Shown: piece after piece, positions 1-9,241 of the stretch | How positions within the stretch are numbered: position 1 is the stretch's first letter | Layout of the letters: every line of letters begins with the position of its first letter | Assembly (NCBI GenBank): GCA_963575745.1 | Contig: CAUYUJ010005747.1 | Location: forward strand, 1-27,500 | Length of the DNA: 27,500 bases | Source of the DNA: Prorocentrum cordatum | Lineage: Eukaryota > Sar > Dinophyceae > Prorocentrales > Prorocentraceae | Direction: 5' to 3' | Position numbers and translations under genes: made by a program | The notes under the pieces: generated by a model | Databases searched by the model: none | What the model was told of the DNA's origin: nothing | The model's input: the letters and a program-made list of their open reading frames with translations, nothing else

Positions 1-11
1 CCGAGGACGAG

Positions 12-866
12 ATGGACGCGGTCATCGACGCCTATGAGGAGCTGGAAGAGGACGTCCAGGCCCTCATCCAGGAGTACTGGAGCCTGAGCGGTCAGGACGG
101 CGACCTGGAAGACCCAGAGGTGCTGAATACGACGGCCCACGAGCCGGGAAACGGCGTCGTGGACACTGGATGCGGCAAAGGAGTGATCGGCGAGGAGACC
201 CTGTCGCGGCACAAGCAGGAGATGAAGAAGGCAGGACTGGAGGTGAAAGAAATGAAGCAGGAGAGGACCACGACGTTCAAGTTTGGAAATCAGGAGACGT
301 TGTCGTCAATCTACTCGGTGGAGATGCAGTGTCGCATCGGCGGAAGGATGTTACTCCTTCGGCTGTGTGTGGTGCCAGGCTGGACTCCCCTGCTGGTGAG
401 CAAGCCGATGCTCAAGGCTCTCGGCGCCATCCTGGACATGGAGCGGGACAAGATCAGATTTACCAGGATCAATGTCGCAGTGCCGCTGAAGGTCGCCGCC
501 AGCGGACACTATCAGCTGAATCTCTGCGAGATGAAGAACGGCGAGAGCAGGAAGATTCAAACGGCTGAAGTAGATGTGATGGCAACCTGTGTGGTGCCAG
601 GCTGGACTCCCCTGCTGGTGAGCAAGCCGATGCTCAAGGCTCTCGGCGCCATCCTGGACATGGAGCGGGACAAGATCAGATTTACCAGGATCAATGTCGC
701 AGTGCCGCTGAAGGTCGCCGCCAGCGGACACTATCAGCTGAATCTCTGCGAGATGAAGAACGGCGAGAGCAGGAAGATTCAAACGGCTGAAGTAGATGTG
801 ATGGCAACCTCTGAGGCGAACGACCTGGAGGAGTTTGTCGCGGCAGCGGCGGCTGGTTTTCGGTAG
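12..866 (+). pseudogene. Copia protease region of pol (aspartic protease, duplicated segment)
   Basis: The open frame encodes a retropepsin-like segment. The catalytic DTG lies at 162-170 (residues VVDTGCGKGVIG), followed by the beta-strand-rich stretch ending in VVPGWTPLLVSKPMLKALGA, which resembles the flap and hydrophobic-Gly part of Copia proteases. Such proteases cleave the Gag-Pol polyprotein inside the particle. The ATG at 12 is only the first Met in the window; the frame is open upstream, so the real N-terminus is outside. From residue 119 a 74-residue segment is present twice in tandem, which should disturb the fold. The frame stops at 866 (GFR-stop), and the polyprotein continues in another frame from about 893, so a frameshift separates it from the next domain. 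Confidence 0.8.
366..809 (+). repeat. Exact 222-bp tandem duplication within the protease frame
   Basis: Positions 366-587 and 588-809 read identically base for base. The offset of 222 is a multiple of three, so the frame is kept and 74 residues are repeated. Absence of any difference means it arose very recently or is an assembly artefact. Confidence 0.95.
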
Positions 867-892
867 GGCCGGGCCGGAGCCCTGAGGCCAGC

Positions 893-2080
893 GATGACGA
901 AGAGGAGTCGGAGGCGCTATGGACCGTCGGAGTGACAGATATCATGGGCAAGAAGGCCAAGAAGGAGGTGGTGAAGGGAGCCAGGGCAGCTCAGGCTCGA
1001 CTGGGGATGCAACCGAAGTGTCTAGAGCTGTTTTCAGAGCCGCGGCTGACTGTGGAGTTAGAAGACCTGGGCTTCCAGAACCTTGGGGCCTATGACCTGA
1101 AGAACGGCTGGGACGCCCGAAAAGCTGAAGACAGGCATCACATCGTGCATCTGATCGACGCGGAGGAGTCCGAGTTCATCGGCATGAGCCCTCCGTGCGG
1201 TGTCCTGACCATCATGCAGAATCTGGCGCCAGAGGCCAGCGGGCAAGATCCAGAGGAGCTTCGGAGAATGGTCAGGGAGGCTACCGGGTACTGGCGATTC
1301 TGCGTGGTGGCAAAGATGCAGATCAGGAAGGGCAAGTATTTCACTATCGAAGCCCCATCGAGTGCGAAGTCATGGGAATGCGCTCCCGTGTGGAATGTGT
1401 GCAGCGAGAAAGAGGTCCACAGGGTGACTGTGAGTGGATGTCGAGTCAGACTTCACTCATCGAACATACCGATGTCGAAGGAGTGGTGCCTCGCAACCAA
1501 CGCGGACTCGCTGAAGTGGGTGATGCGGGAGTTGCGATGCCGTCGGAATCACGAACATCAACGGTGCTGGGACCGCATACCAGGCATCAGGAGAAGCGAA
1601 TATTCCGAGGAATACCCGACGGGGCTGAGCAAGAGGATCGCAGAGGCGATACTGTGCCAGCTGGAGGTGGACGACATCAGGCATTACACGGAGGTGCTCT
1701 CAGTGACGGAGGATCCCGAGATCGTGAAGAGAAGGGAGCTGTCACTGGAATCGTCACTGCGCAGGCTTCACGCGAATCTGGGCTATCCAGACAACGAGGA
1801 CATGGTGCGCATCCTGAAGCACGCGAAGGCCAGCGAGATGGTAATGGCGATGGCTCGGAGGTTTTCATGCTCGGTCTGCGAGGGACGGAAGCTTCCCAAG
1901 TCCTCCCGGCCGGTGAAGGTTCCGTCCAAGGTGGCGCCATTGAGACTGGTGGAGATGGACGTGAAGGAACTTCCCAGCTGGAAGACGGGCATGAAGATCA
2001 AGGCTCTGAACGTGGTGTGCCCGAGCAGCGGTCTTCAGCGGATGACCCCCTTCTTCGAGCAGGAAACGGGAGGACGCTGA
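893..2080 (+). pseudogene. Copia pol: methyltransferase-like domain followed by integrase zinc region and start of integrase core
   Basis: The frame can be followed from about 893 (DDEEESEALWTVG), upstream of the first Met at 932. Residues from CLELFSEPRL to about RNHEHQRC carry an SPPC motif (FIGMSPPCGVL), a preceding acidic strand end (AYDLKNGWD) and a later YFTIEAPSSAKSW segment. In spacing and chemistry these resemble motif IV (PPC) and motif VI (E-x-P/ENV) of cytosine-C5 methyltransferases; I infer a Rossmann methyltransferase-like domain, without proof of activity. The second half is the integrase: RLHANLGYP, ILKHA and CSVC fit the HHCC zinc region, and the first catalytic Asp is at 1958-1960 (VEMDVKE). 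The frame ends at 2080 just after FFEQETG, and the core continues one frame over, so a frameshift is present. Confidence 0.75.
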
Positions 2081-2645
2081 AGGAGATCTTCGAGACCAGC
2101 TGGAGCATGCCCTACGGGCAGCCCAAGTTCCTGAAGTGCGACGTGAGGAGGATAAGCCTCGGGCAGGAAATGATCGACTCTTTCGAGATGCAGGGCATTG
2201 AGGTGATGGACACGGCCGATGAGGGTCACGAACAAGCAGGTCACGTCGGACGCCACGGTGGCTGGTTCGAGGATATCCTCAACAGAGTGCTGGACCAGAA
2301 CACTCCAACGGACAAGGACGGCTGGACGGAGTGTGTCAGAGCAGTGGTGATGGCCAAGAACTCTCTCCTGCATGTTCACGGACACTCACCATACCAGATT
2401 GCTCTGGGCCGAAATCTGGAGGTGCCGACCGACCTGATGCAGGAGATGCCGAATGTGGTGGCCAACAGCGCAGCCTTGCACGACGAGCTGTTTACCGAGA
2501 TGGAGAAGCGCCGCCAATGTGCTCGTCAGGCCGTGATTGAGTATATGGACAACCGACCGCTCGCGTTGAGCTGGACAGCCGACCCAGGACTGGTCGCGTC
2601 TTTCAACCAGGTGATCGTGTTGCTGTGTGGCGACGTGGACGTGGC
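2069..2645 (+). pseudogene. Copia integrase catalytic core, second half
   Basis: This continues the integrase in another frame with TLKEIFETSWSMPYGQP. The second catalytic Asp is at 2140-2142 (FLKCDVRRIS). The third acidic residue should fall in HEQAGHVGRHGGWFE, where related elements have V-E-R; here the codon at 2248-2250 is GGA (Gly), so the DDE triad appears lost. SPYQIALGRN and LEVPTDL are the conserved Copia segment after the core, and a helical stretch (EMEKRRQCARQAVIEYM) follows. Integrase would join element cDNA to the genome in the nucleus. The frame stays open to 2706, but recognisable sequence moves to a different frame near 2640. Confidence 0.8.
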
Positions 2646-4103
2646 ATCCCGGGTAAAAAGGCTCACGCCCGTTGGCGAGGATCGGCTGTCGTTCTGGGAC
2701 CGGTGAAGGGTGACTACTGGGTGGCCATGCCTGGTGTGGTGATCAAAGCCGCCCCTGAGCAGCTGCGCCTGGCCACACCTGCGGAGAAGCTGGCTGATGA
2801 GGACGTTCAACCTGAACTTCGTGCACTGGCGAAGGAGTTCATGGACGGTCAGGGTCCGCAGCGAGGTTTCATGGACATCACGGCTGATGAACGACCTCCT
2901 GGCGGAGAAGGTGGAGCACGGCAGGCACCGGGTTCCGATTCTGCTCAGCAGCAGGAGACAGAGGGGCCGGCGCGTGAACATGGTGCTGACGATGACCAGG
3001 CGGAAGACGAGGTTCAGAACGAGGATGAGCAAGTCACCGGTCAGGAGGAGATCCCAAAGGAGCAGGACCAAGATACTGTGAGACGCCGCATCGTCGGCAA
3101 GAGGACAGTGTCGGATGAGATGATCGGGCCGACCAAGGCGTACAAGCAGGAGGATCAGTTCGACAAGGAGCCGCCTTCAAAATTACCACGCATTACGGAG
3201 GAACAGGACTCCCTGGTGGTGATCACCGCGGAGGAAGACGACGAGGAGCTCAGAGTGCTGTACGTGAATCCAGAGCCAGAGGCAGAACTTGAGGACGCTC
3301 TGCTGGCTGGAGATCGTCGCGAAATAAACCGGAAGGACCCTAAGTGGCTGAGCACGGAGGGTGAGAAGAAGATCCTGGCAGGTGTGACGAAGGAGATGAC
3401 GAATCGAATCGAGGTGAAGCAGGCACTCGAGCCGCTGAATCGAGTGAAGTCAGACGAAGTGCGACGGACCACACCGGAGCGGATTGTGGGAAGCAGGATG
3501 ATCTTGACCAGCAAGATCGACGACACTGACTCGGAGATCGTCAAGGCGCGCCTGTGCAGTCAAGGATACCTGGACCCCGACCTGATGACGTTGGTGCGAG
3601 AGAACAAGACGTCCTCTCCCACGTTATCTCAGAACGGAAAGGTGGTGGCATATCAGTTGCTGGCGCCCCACGGCTTCCAGGTCCAGATCGGCGACGTGGA
3701 GGGTGCGTTCCTGGAGGCCGACCCGATCCAGCGCGAAGGTGGTGACCTCTATCTGCGACAACCTCGAGGGGGTCTGCCTGGGATGCACCCAGACCAGCTG
3801 CTGAAGGTGATCAGGCCGATCTACGGCTTCAACGATGCCCCAGCGCAATGGTGGGGAAAGTTCAATAATACGATCCTTGACTGGCTACCGACTGGGAAAA
3901 GTGAGGGCTGGAGACAGTCGAAGCTGGACCCGTGCATGTTCTTCCTTTTCGAGGGCCGCAGGCTGTGCGGCCTTATCGCCACGCGCGTGGGCGATATCCT
4001 GACTGGTGGAAAAGGTAGTAAGTATGCTGCTTTTCTCAAGTACCTCAGGTCTCAGTTTCCGCTTCCGAAGTGGAAGATCAATGAGGGCAAGTTCTGTGGT
4101 TGA
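2646..4103 (+). pseudogene. Copia pol: integrase tail, acidic linker and RT palm
   Basis: The start (GSAVVLGPVKGDYWVAMPG, EQLRLAT) matches the small beta-barrel that follows integrase in Copia elements. A long acidic linker follows at about 2800-3320. The RT begins near VKSDEVRRTTPERIVGSRMI. The first catalytic Asp is at 3693-3695 (GDVEGAFLEAD), and the IYGFNDAPAQWW thumb-side motif is clear. The motif normally reading V-D-D is V-G-D at 3987-3995 (TRVGDILTGG), so one metal-binding Asp is missing and polymerase activity is not expected. The frame terminates at 4103 within FPLPKWKINEGKFCG, where a GGA-repeat expansion begins in a different frame. Confidence 0.9.
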
Positions 4104-4206
4104 GGAGGAGGACGACGAGGAGGAGGACAAGGAGGAGGAGGAGGAGGAGGAGGAGGAGGAGGAGGAGGAGGAGGAGGAGGAGGAGGAGGGGGGGGAGGAG
4201 GAGGAG
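4101..4206 (+). repeat. GGA/GAG trinucleotide tract
   Basis: This is about 105 bases of nearly pure GAG/GGA triplets with some GAC, inserted between conserved RT segments. In the open frame it encodes a run of Glu with a few Asp. It replaces or interrupts the short loop after KFCG. Its composition resembles the purine-rich core of the TIR element at 4381-4545. Confidence 0.9.
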
Positions 4207-4380
4207 GGGACCAAGGAAATCACCGCGTCTCAAAAGGAGTCCGCTGAAAGCATGAAAAACCTGCAGGAGTTAGACCTCGAGCCTCCCCAGGGACCCCGGC
4301 AACCGACGAGGAGATTGCGAACTGCAGAGCCATGCCTGGGAGCGGGAACTGGCTGGCTCGAGAATCTAGACCTGATCTAC
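4104..4380 (+). pseudogene. Copia RT C-terminal end, split over two frames
   Basis: After the glutamate-coding tract one frame gives TKEITASQKESAESMKNL, which matches the Copia segment after the palm (KEI-x-SQ-x-Y). From about 4299 another frame gives ATDEEIANCRAMPGSGNW and LARESRPDL, which matches the connection region leading to RNase H. A single-base frameshift between 4270 and 4300 explains the switch. The TIR element at 4381 then breaks the sequence right after RPDL; the continuation (AVQVSMSQQC) resumes on its far side. Confidence 0.8.
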
Positions 4381-4545
4381 AAGGGCTCCCAACTTCGCGC
4401 TTCGCGCTGCGCGAAGCGCGAATAACTTCGCGCCCTCGCGCCGCCCCCCCAGAGGGAGAAGAGGAGGACGAGGAGGAGGGGGGAGAAGGAACGAGGACCG
4501 CGAAGCGCGAAGCGCGAATAACTTCGCGCCCTCGTGGGAGCCCTT
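4381..4545 (+). mobile_element. TIR element family 1, copy A (introner/MITE-like) inserted in Copia RT
   Basis: The 165-bp insert begins AAGGGCTCCCA and ends TGGGAGCCCTT, perfect 11-bp terminal inverted repeats. Inside are GCGCTTCGCGC/GCGCGAAGCGCG palindromic runs, a GAGGAGGAC purine core, and GCGAATAACTTCGCGCCCTCG-type segments present twice. The flanks GATCTAC (4374-4380) and GATATAG (4546-4552) match at 5 of 7 and may be a decayed target duplication. The insert separates RPDL from AVQVSMSQQC, which are adjacent in intact Copia proteins. It has no coding capacity and must use a transposase supplied elsewhere. I cannot tell whether it is spliced as an intron; no clear donor restores the frame. 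Confidence 0.85.
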
Positions 4546-5236
4546 GATATAGCAGTGCAGGTGTCCATGAGTCAACAATGTACGCCGAGACCGACCGTCG
4601 GTGATGTGAGACACGGCAACGCTATCGTCCGTCGAGCGAAACAGTTCTCAGACCTTGCGTGGAAGATCAAGGCCATTCCCATGGATAGACGGAGGGTCAT
4701 CATGCACGCTGACGCGTCCAATCAGAATGCGTCGAGGTCGGGGACACAGGCTGGATACGTCATTGCAGCCACGGACGAGAGGATGCTACAAAACGAGTTG
4801 AGCCCCTGGAGTCCCTTGGTCTGGAAGAGTTACCGTCTACGTCGTGTGACGTCGTCGACCCTAGCCGCAGAAACTCAAGCACAAATGGACGGTCTCGGGC
4901 ATCTGGAATGGGTGTCTTGTCTACTATTAGAGGGGAGTAACAGTGAATTTTGTCTTCGTCGTCGGGCAGAATTTCTCCAACTCCTGACTCCTACCGCCGT
5001 CACCGATTGCAAGTCGCTGTATGATCATATCGTGGGTTGTGGGAGTGCGGGGTCGTGTACTGATAAGCGGGTTGCTGTCGATTTAATGATTACGACAGAG
5101 AGTGTTCGTCGTCTTGGGTTGTGCTATCGGTGGGTACCTTCGGCCCTACAGTTGGCTGACATCCTAACTAAGGACAAGGCTGAACCTGCCGACATGATGA
5201 GAGCTACGATGACGAGTGGAGAATATCAATTAGCAG
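4546..5236 (+). pseudogene. Copia RNase H domain
   Basis: The frame follows the TIR element with IAVQVSMSQQCTPRPTVGD and RRAKQ, the end of the RT connection. RNase H motifs then appear in order: HADASNQN (Asp codon 4711-4713), TLAAETQAQ (Glu 4870-4872), AVTDCKSLYD (Asp 5005-5007) and RWVPSALQLADILTKD, with the last Asp near 5158. All four acidic positions are present, so this domain is the best preserved of the element. It would degrade the RNA strand of the RNA-DNA hybrid. The upstream Met at 4534 lies inside the TIR element and is not a genuine start. The element reading frame shifts again near 5230. Confidence 0.9.
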
Positions 5237-5896
5237 ATGACAGCAGCAGCTCGGGAACGGCTCGGTCTAAGCAGGAATCCAGCAGAGCGAACACCAGTAG
5301 CGATTCCAAGGGCCACTGCCGAGATGATAAAGTTCGAGAGTCAGCTGTCACTGATCGAGTCGAGGAGCCTCTACGAGAGCATACGAGCGGAACCAGTCCG
5401 CCACACACGGACGACGTACAAGGTGGTGACCAGCCCCTGCACCCTCGGCGAGTGCGAAAGTCGCTACAACAAGACGAAGAGTACGCTGACGCCCACGAGC
5501 CCGTCGGACGCAGCGTACGCAGTTCTCCTGAAGAACAGAGAGCCGCAGATGCTGGACGGCATGCACGACGTGAACTCAAGTCTGAAGATACCGTTGGCAC
5601 ACGGATACGAGGACCCAGGTGCGTCCGATTCGGAGATGTGGAGTGTCATCACTACGAAGCTGCCGGACAATCAGGAGTTCAAGACTGCCATCGAGAACCT
5701 GTGCGAAGAGGGGCACCAGGAGCTCCAAGAAGTCGTGGACCAGCGGAGGCGGTTCATCAAGACGATGATCAGAGAGGTCAGGACTCCAGCGGTCCCTCCG
5801 CTCGAGACCGTGCCAGAAAGGGAAGAGAGTATGGACATGCAGAGCGATGTTGGAGAGGCCGGAGCATATGTCGGCCCGCAGCGGCCAGGCCGCTAG
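5237..5896 (+). pseudogene. C-terminal tail of Copia polyprotein, unrecognised
   Basis: This 219-codon open frame begins in the overlap with the RNase H frame. Its composition is balanced (for example LPDNQEFKTAIENLCEEGHQ and ELQEVVDQRRRFIKTM), unlike the Arg/Ser-rich reading of the overlapping RNase H frame, which stays open to 5904. I therefore prefer this frame for the element's 3' coding end after a frameshift. A helix-rich segment near residues 150-195 could form a short coiled coil. I recognise no domain. It could also be a small separate ORF. Confidence 0.45.
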
Positions 5897-6295
5897 CCAC
5901 GTGAGCCGAGCAGGGATGAGACGTGTGAGGATTTCTGAGGCCGTCAGGGTCACCAGCCTCACTGACGCACGATTTTTGTTTTTGATCAGTGCTTATCGTA
6001 GTGACTGTGTAGACACATGCGGCCCTAGCGGGCCCCCTTCTAGATGAATACTGGAGGCCCAGTTGGGCCTAGATGTGGACCGTGCGTGTTTAGTCTGTGC
6101 TGCAGCATTTTTGGCTTGCCTCGGGTGAGGAAAGGTGGGGCGGGGGCTCCACACTCGAAGCCATCTGCAGGATGGGAGGGAGGGGTAGGACGTCAGATAT
6201 GACGCGAGCGCACCTAGCTGGCCCTCCTCCCCCTCCTCCCCCTCCTCTTCTTCTTATGGTTCCTATTAGTATTGGTATTAATATTCTTATCCTTG
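5897..6295. other. Non-coding spacer after Copia; no LTR definable
   Basis: Here a 3' LTR would be expected. The sequence contains a short inverted pair (GGCCCAGTTGGGCC near 6056-6069), but without the 5' LTR no terminal repeat can be assigned. I see no coding potential. Confidence 0.4.
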
Positions 6296-6296
6296 G

Positions 6297-6315
6297 ATAT
6301 ATATATATATATATA
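6297..6315. repeat. TA dinucleotide tract
   Basis: About 19 bases of alternating T and A in an AT-rich island within otherwise GC-rich DNA. Confidence 0.9.
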
Positions 6316-6416
6316 GTATTCGGATGAGTGGTGTTAGCCTTATTTTTCTTATTATGAGTGTAAGATTCATGGTGTTGGTATTAGTAGTATTCCGCTTCTG
6401 ATTAGTGGTAGCATTA

Positions 6417-6542
<126 letters not shown>

Positions 6543-6589
6543 AGTTTCTCGTATTACGATTTGTATATATATATTATTATGGATTCGTC

Positions 6590-7078
6590 CGCTCTTCTTC
6601 CTCCCCTCCTCCTCCTCTCCTCATATCCTCTCCTCCTCCTCCTCCTCCTCCTCCTCCTCCTCCTTCCTCCTCCTCCCCTCCTCCCCCTCTCCTCCTCCCC
6701 TCCTTCCTCCTCCGCCCCTCCTCCATCTCCCTCCTCCTCTCCTCCCTCCTCCTCCTCCCCTCCCTCCTCCCTCGTCCTCCTCCACCTCCCTCCTTCCTCC
6801 CTCCCCCTCTCCCCTCCCCCTCCTCCCCCGCCTCCTCCTCCTCCCCCTCCTCCTCCCTCCTCCACCTCCTGCCCCTCCCACTCCGGCTCCCTCCTCTCTC
6901 CGCCTCCTCCTCTTCCTCCTCTCCTCTTCCTCCCCTCTCTCCCTCCTCCTCCTCCTCCCCCCCCTCTCTCTCCTCCATCCCTTTCCCTCTCCCACTCCCC
7001 CTCCCCCTCCTCCTCCTCCTCCTCCTCCTCCTCCTCCTCCTCCTCGTCCTCCTCCTCCTCCTCGTCCCGCTCCTCCAC
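6590..7078 (+). repeat. Long CCT/CTC polypyrimidine tract
   Basis: Nearly 490 bases are C/T on the plus strand, mainly CCT and CTC triplets with CCCTCC interruptions. The long open frames across it (Pro/Ser/Leu on plus, Gly/Arg/Glu on minus) are compositional artefacts. Confidence 0.95.
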
Positions 7079-7225
7079 CACCGCCTCCTCTTCCGGGGCC
7101 CATCTCAGCACGCCCCCCGGAAGCCGCATCGTGCTTCACGGGGAGGCCCGCGCGGGGCCCCGGTGGGAGGGCCCTCCGCAGGCGTTCCCCCCGCCCGCCT
7201 CGGCGCACTCCTCACACGCATCGCT

Positions 7226-7388
7226 AGGGCTCCCAACTTCGCGCTTCGCGCTCCGCGAAGCGCGAAGCGCGAATAACTTCGCGCTCTCGCGCCGCCCCCC
7301 CAGAGGGAGAAGAGGAGGACGAGGAGGAGGGGGAGAAGGAACGAGGACCGCGAAGCGCGAATAACTTCGCGCCCTCGTGGGAGCCCTT
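7226..7388 (+). mobile_element. TIR element family 1, copy B (introner/MITE-like)
   Basis: This is nearly identical to copy A at 4381-4545 over its whole length: AGGGCTCCCA start, TGGGAGCCCTT end, the same GCGCTTCGCGC palindromes, CCCCCCCAGAGGGAGAAGAG core and ATAACTTCGCG segments. Differences are mostly in the number of CGCGAAG units. The flanks read GCATCGCT (7218-7225) and GCATCGTG (7389-7396); the first six bases match, consistent with a target-site duplication. The near identity of two copies implies recent spread. Confidence 0.88.
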
Positions 7389-7998
7389 GCATCGTGCCAA
7401 ACAGGGAACTCCACGTGCGGCTCTTGTGGGAGCACCCGCATGCGCATGCCCCGCCCGCGTTGGCAAGCCCCTCACACGGATCGCGCCCCTCAAGGGGGAC
7501 TTCGAGCGCCTGCTCGGCAGCTGCCCATCTGCTTAGGAGGCAACTGCTGGGAGGTCTTCGTCGGAAGGATTAGGGAGAATTGCGCCCCCTTTAGGGGGGC
7601 TACTACGCTGGATTCGGCCGCGGATTAAGCGGACCTGAGCCTGAGCGGGCTTAAGCTTGATGTCGGACCAAGGCAAAATCAAAAGTTGACCTCCCAGAAG
7701 TTGCATCCGAAGTCCGTTACGCTCCAAACTCTATCCCTCCGCGGCGCGCAATGTATGAGGAAGCACAGCTGCAGCGGGTTGACCCTTTGGCCAATCAAGT
7801 GCTGCCTCCACGCCCTCCTTTCCCTCCTCCGCCCCGTCCCGGTCCGACTCCCGATCTTGCTAATGCCGCTCCACATCGTGCTCCCGCTTCAGTCGAGACG
7901 GGGCCGCCAGAACGCGGGCTCCGAACGCGCGAGCCCCTTCGACGAAACCCGAAGGCCCCGCGGACATATCCCACACGAAAACATCAACAGGCTCAGAG
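7389..7998. other. Unassigned non-coding stretch
   Basis: Moderately GC-rich unique-looking DNA. Short open frames on both strands have no recognisable domain, and I see no repeats of note. Confidence 0.4.
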
Positions 7999-8440
7999 CC
8001 CCTTCAACACTTGAGCTGTTCTTACCCCTCCAACGCTACTCTGGGTTTCTTCATAAGCGTCGGGCCCCCCCCCCGACGGGGGTCAACCTCGCCTCGTCGT
8101 CGCGCTGCGACGGGGGTCGGAGCGCCTTCGGCGCGCGGTGACTGCCCGCGACGGGGGTCGATGTGGGGCGGTCTGCAGGCGTGACGGCCCCCCCGACGCT
8201 TATAGAACAAACAAAATTCGGAGTAGCCCTCCAACGCTGGGGTCTTTCTCCTCCTCCTCCTCCTCCCCTCCTCCTCCTGGGGTTGAAGGGGTACTGACCC
8301 TTGGAACACGTTCCAAGGTGAAGAGCCCCTCCAGCACTAGGGGTTGCCCTTGCCCCTCCAACACTGGGGTTGGCGGGTGGACTGACCCTTGGAAAACATC
8401 CCGGGGGTCAGTACCCCTCCAACACCAGGGCTGGTCTTAC
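7999..8440 (+). repeat. Dispersed short repeat CCCCTCCAACACTGGGGTT, six or more units
   Basis: Variants occur near 7999, 8024, 8228, 8327, 8355 and 8416 (for example CCCTCCAACGCTGGGGTC and CCCCTCCAGCACTAGGGGTT). Spacing is irregular. Between units lie CTGACCCTTGGAA segments, one of which forms the perfect palindrome CCTTGGAAC-AC-GTTCCAAGG at 8299-8318. Confidence 0.75.
8053..8203. mobile_element. Small inverted-repeat element with ATAAGCGTCGGG ends
   Basis: ATAAGCGTCGGG at 8053-8064 is matched by its exact reverse complement at 8192-8203. Between them are three GCGACGGGGGTCG-like repeats and a GCGCCTTCGGCGCGC hairpin. At about 151 bp it could be a further non-autonomous element. No clear target duplication is visible. 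Confidence 0.5.
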
Positions 8441-8460
8441 CCCTCTGACCCCCGCTGCTC

Positions 8461-8505
8461 ACCCCTCCCCCTCCCCCTCCCCCTCCCCCCTCCTCCTCCT
8501 CGAAA
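8461..8505 (+). repeat. CCCCTC hexamer tract
   Basis: About 45 bases of CCCCTC/CCTCCT pyrimidine repeat. Confidence 0.85.
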
Positions 8506-9241
8506 CTCTTGTGACAGGGCTCGAGCTAAAACATGATGTTTCGTTTTCGCTTTGCGTTCGCTTCCCTTCGCTCTGCCTTCCTTCTGCCCTCGGCTGCGAA
8601 CAGCTAAATCAAAGCGAACACCCTCCACGAACTCGCCCTAACACCGTTTCGCTCGAGCCCTGTCCTGTGACTGAACGACTCCCGCCGCAGTGCCCATGCG
8701 CGTGGATGGTTTGCCCGTTTCTCTGCGTATCCTGGCATGGGGGGAAAAGCCCTGGTCACCAGAAAGATCCTCGGTCCCAAGGCTCTCCCCCAAGTCCAAT
8801 TTGTTGGAACCGTTTTCTGACAGTCATGGGGTCATGGGGCCCAGGGTGGCTTCCCGGGGGAAGACACGAAAACCTCAGGACCCCTCTCCTCTAACACCCC
8901 CTCCCTAGTTGGCGACTCCCGAACCCTGCTCCCGCTGTCCATCCGTACTCCTGAATCGAGAGGAAGCAGGGGCAGGGTTCGGATTCCGCCACGCGTTCGA
9001 CGAATTCCGAACCCTACCCCCGCAGACCATCGAGTTGCCTGAATCGTTGCTCGGCGAGGATAGGGTCAGGATTTCCCCGCCGATCCAACACTTCTTCCCT
9101 GCATTCTGAGCAGGGTCCCCCCGCCAAGCACTGCGCTGGCCTCTTGTGGGGCGGAGAGCGCCTCCGCGTCCAGAGGGCCTCGGACGGCTGCTCCAGAGGG
9201 GAGGAGGGAGAACAGTAAAGACATGCTCACGCGCGTACCCT
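8506..9241. other. Unassigned non-coding stretch
   Basis: I find no repeat structure or recognisable protein. The overlapping open frames on both strands lack motifs. Near 8535-8600 a TTCGCTTTGCGTTCGCTTCC-like run gives weak local periodicity. Confidence 0.35.

Larger units (their letters stand above)
1..5896 (+). mobile_element. Decayed Copia (Ty1-type) retrotransposon, 5' truncated by window edge
   Basis: The domain order on the plus strand is aspartic protease, methyltransferase-like domain, integrase, RT, RNase H. Integrase ahead of RT is diagnostic of the Copia superfamily rather than Gypsy. The coding frame changes at least six times (about 866-893, 2070, 2640, 4100, 4290 and 5230), and a GGA tract and a TIR element interrupt the RT, so no polyprotein can be made. 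Any gag and the 5' LTR would lie upstream of position 1. I could not define a 3' LTR because its partner is outside the window. The style of the polyprotein matches elements common in dinoflagellate genomes; that comparison is from memory, not from a search. Confidence 0.9.

Noticed and set aside
1195-2068. First part of the 503-codon frame overlapping the methyltransferase-like domain
   Set aside because: Its Gly/Arg/Ser-rich composition is a shadow of the real frame; only the part after about 2069 is integrase.
1-5896. Gypsy (Ty3) type element
   Set aside because: Integrase lies before RT and RNase H, and the RT and RNase H motifs are of Copia type.
6099-6121. Possible relic of the dinoflagellate spliced leader (GCAGCATTTTTGGCTTG)
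   Set aside because: Only about 13 of 21 positions fit the spliced-leader sequence, and no gene follows; compatible with chance.
6554-7208. Long minus-strand Glu/Arg/Gly ORFs
   Set aside because: These are reverse-complement readings of the same polypyrimidine tract.
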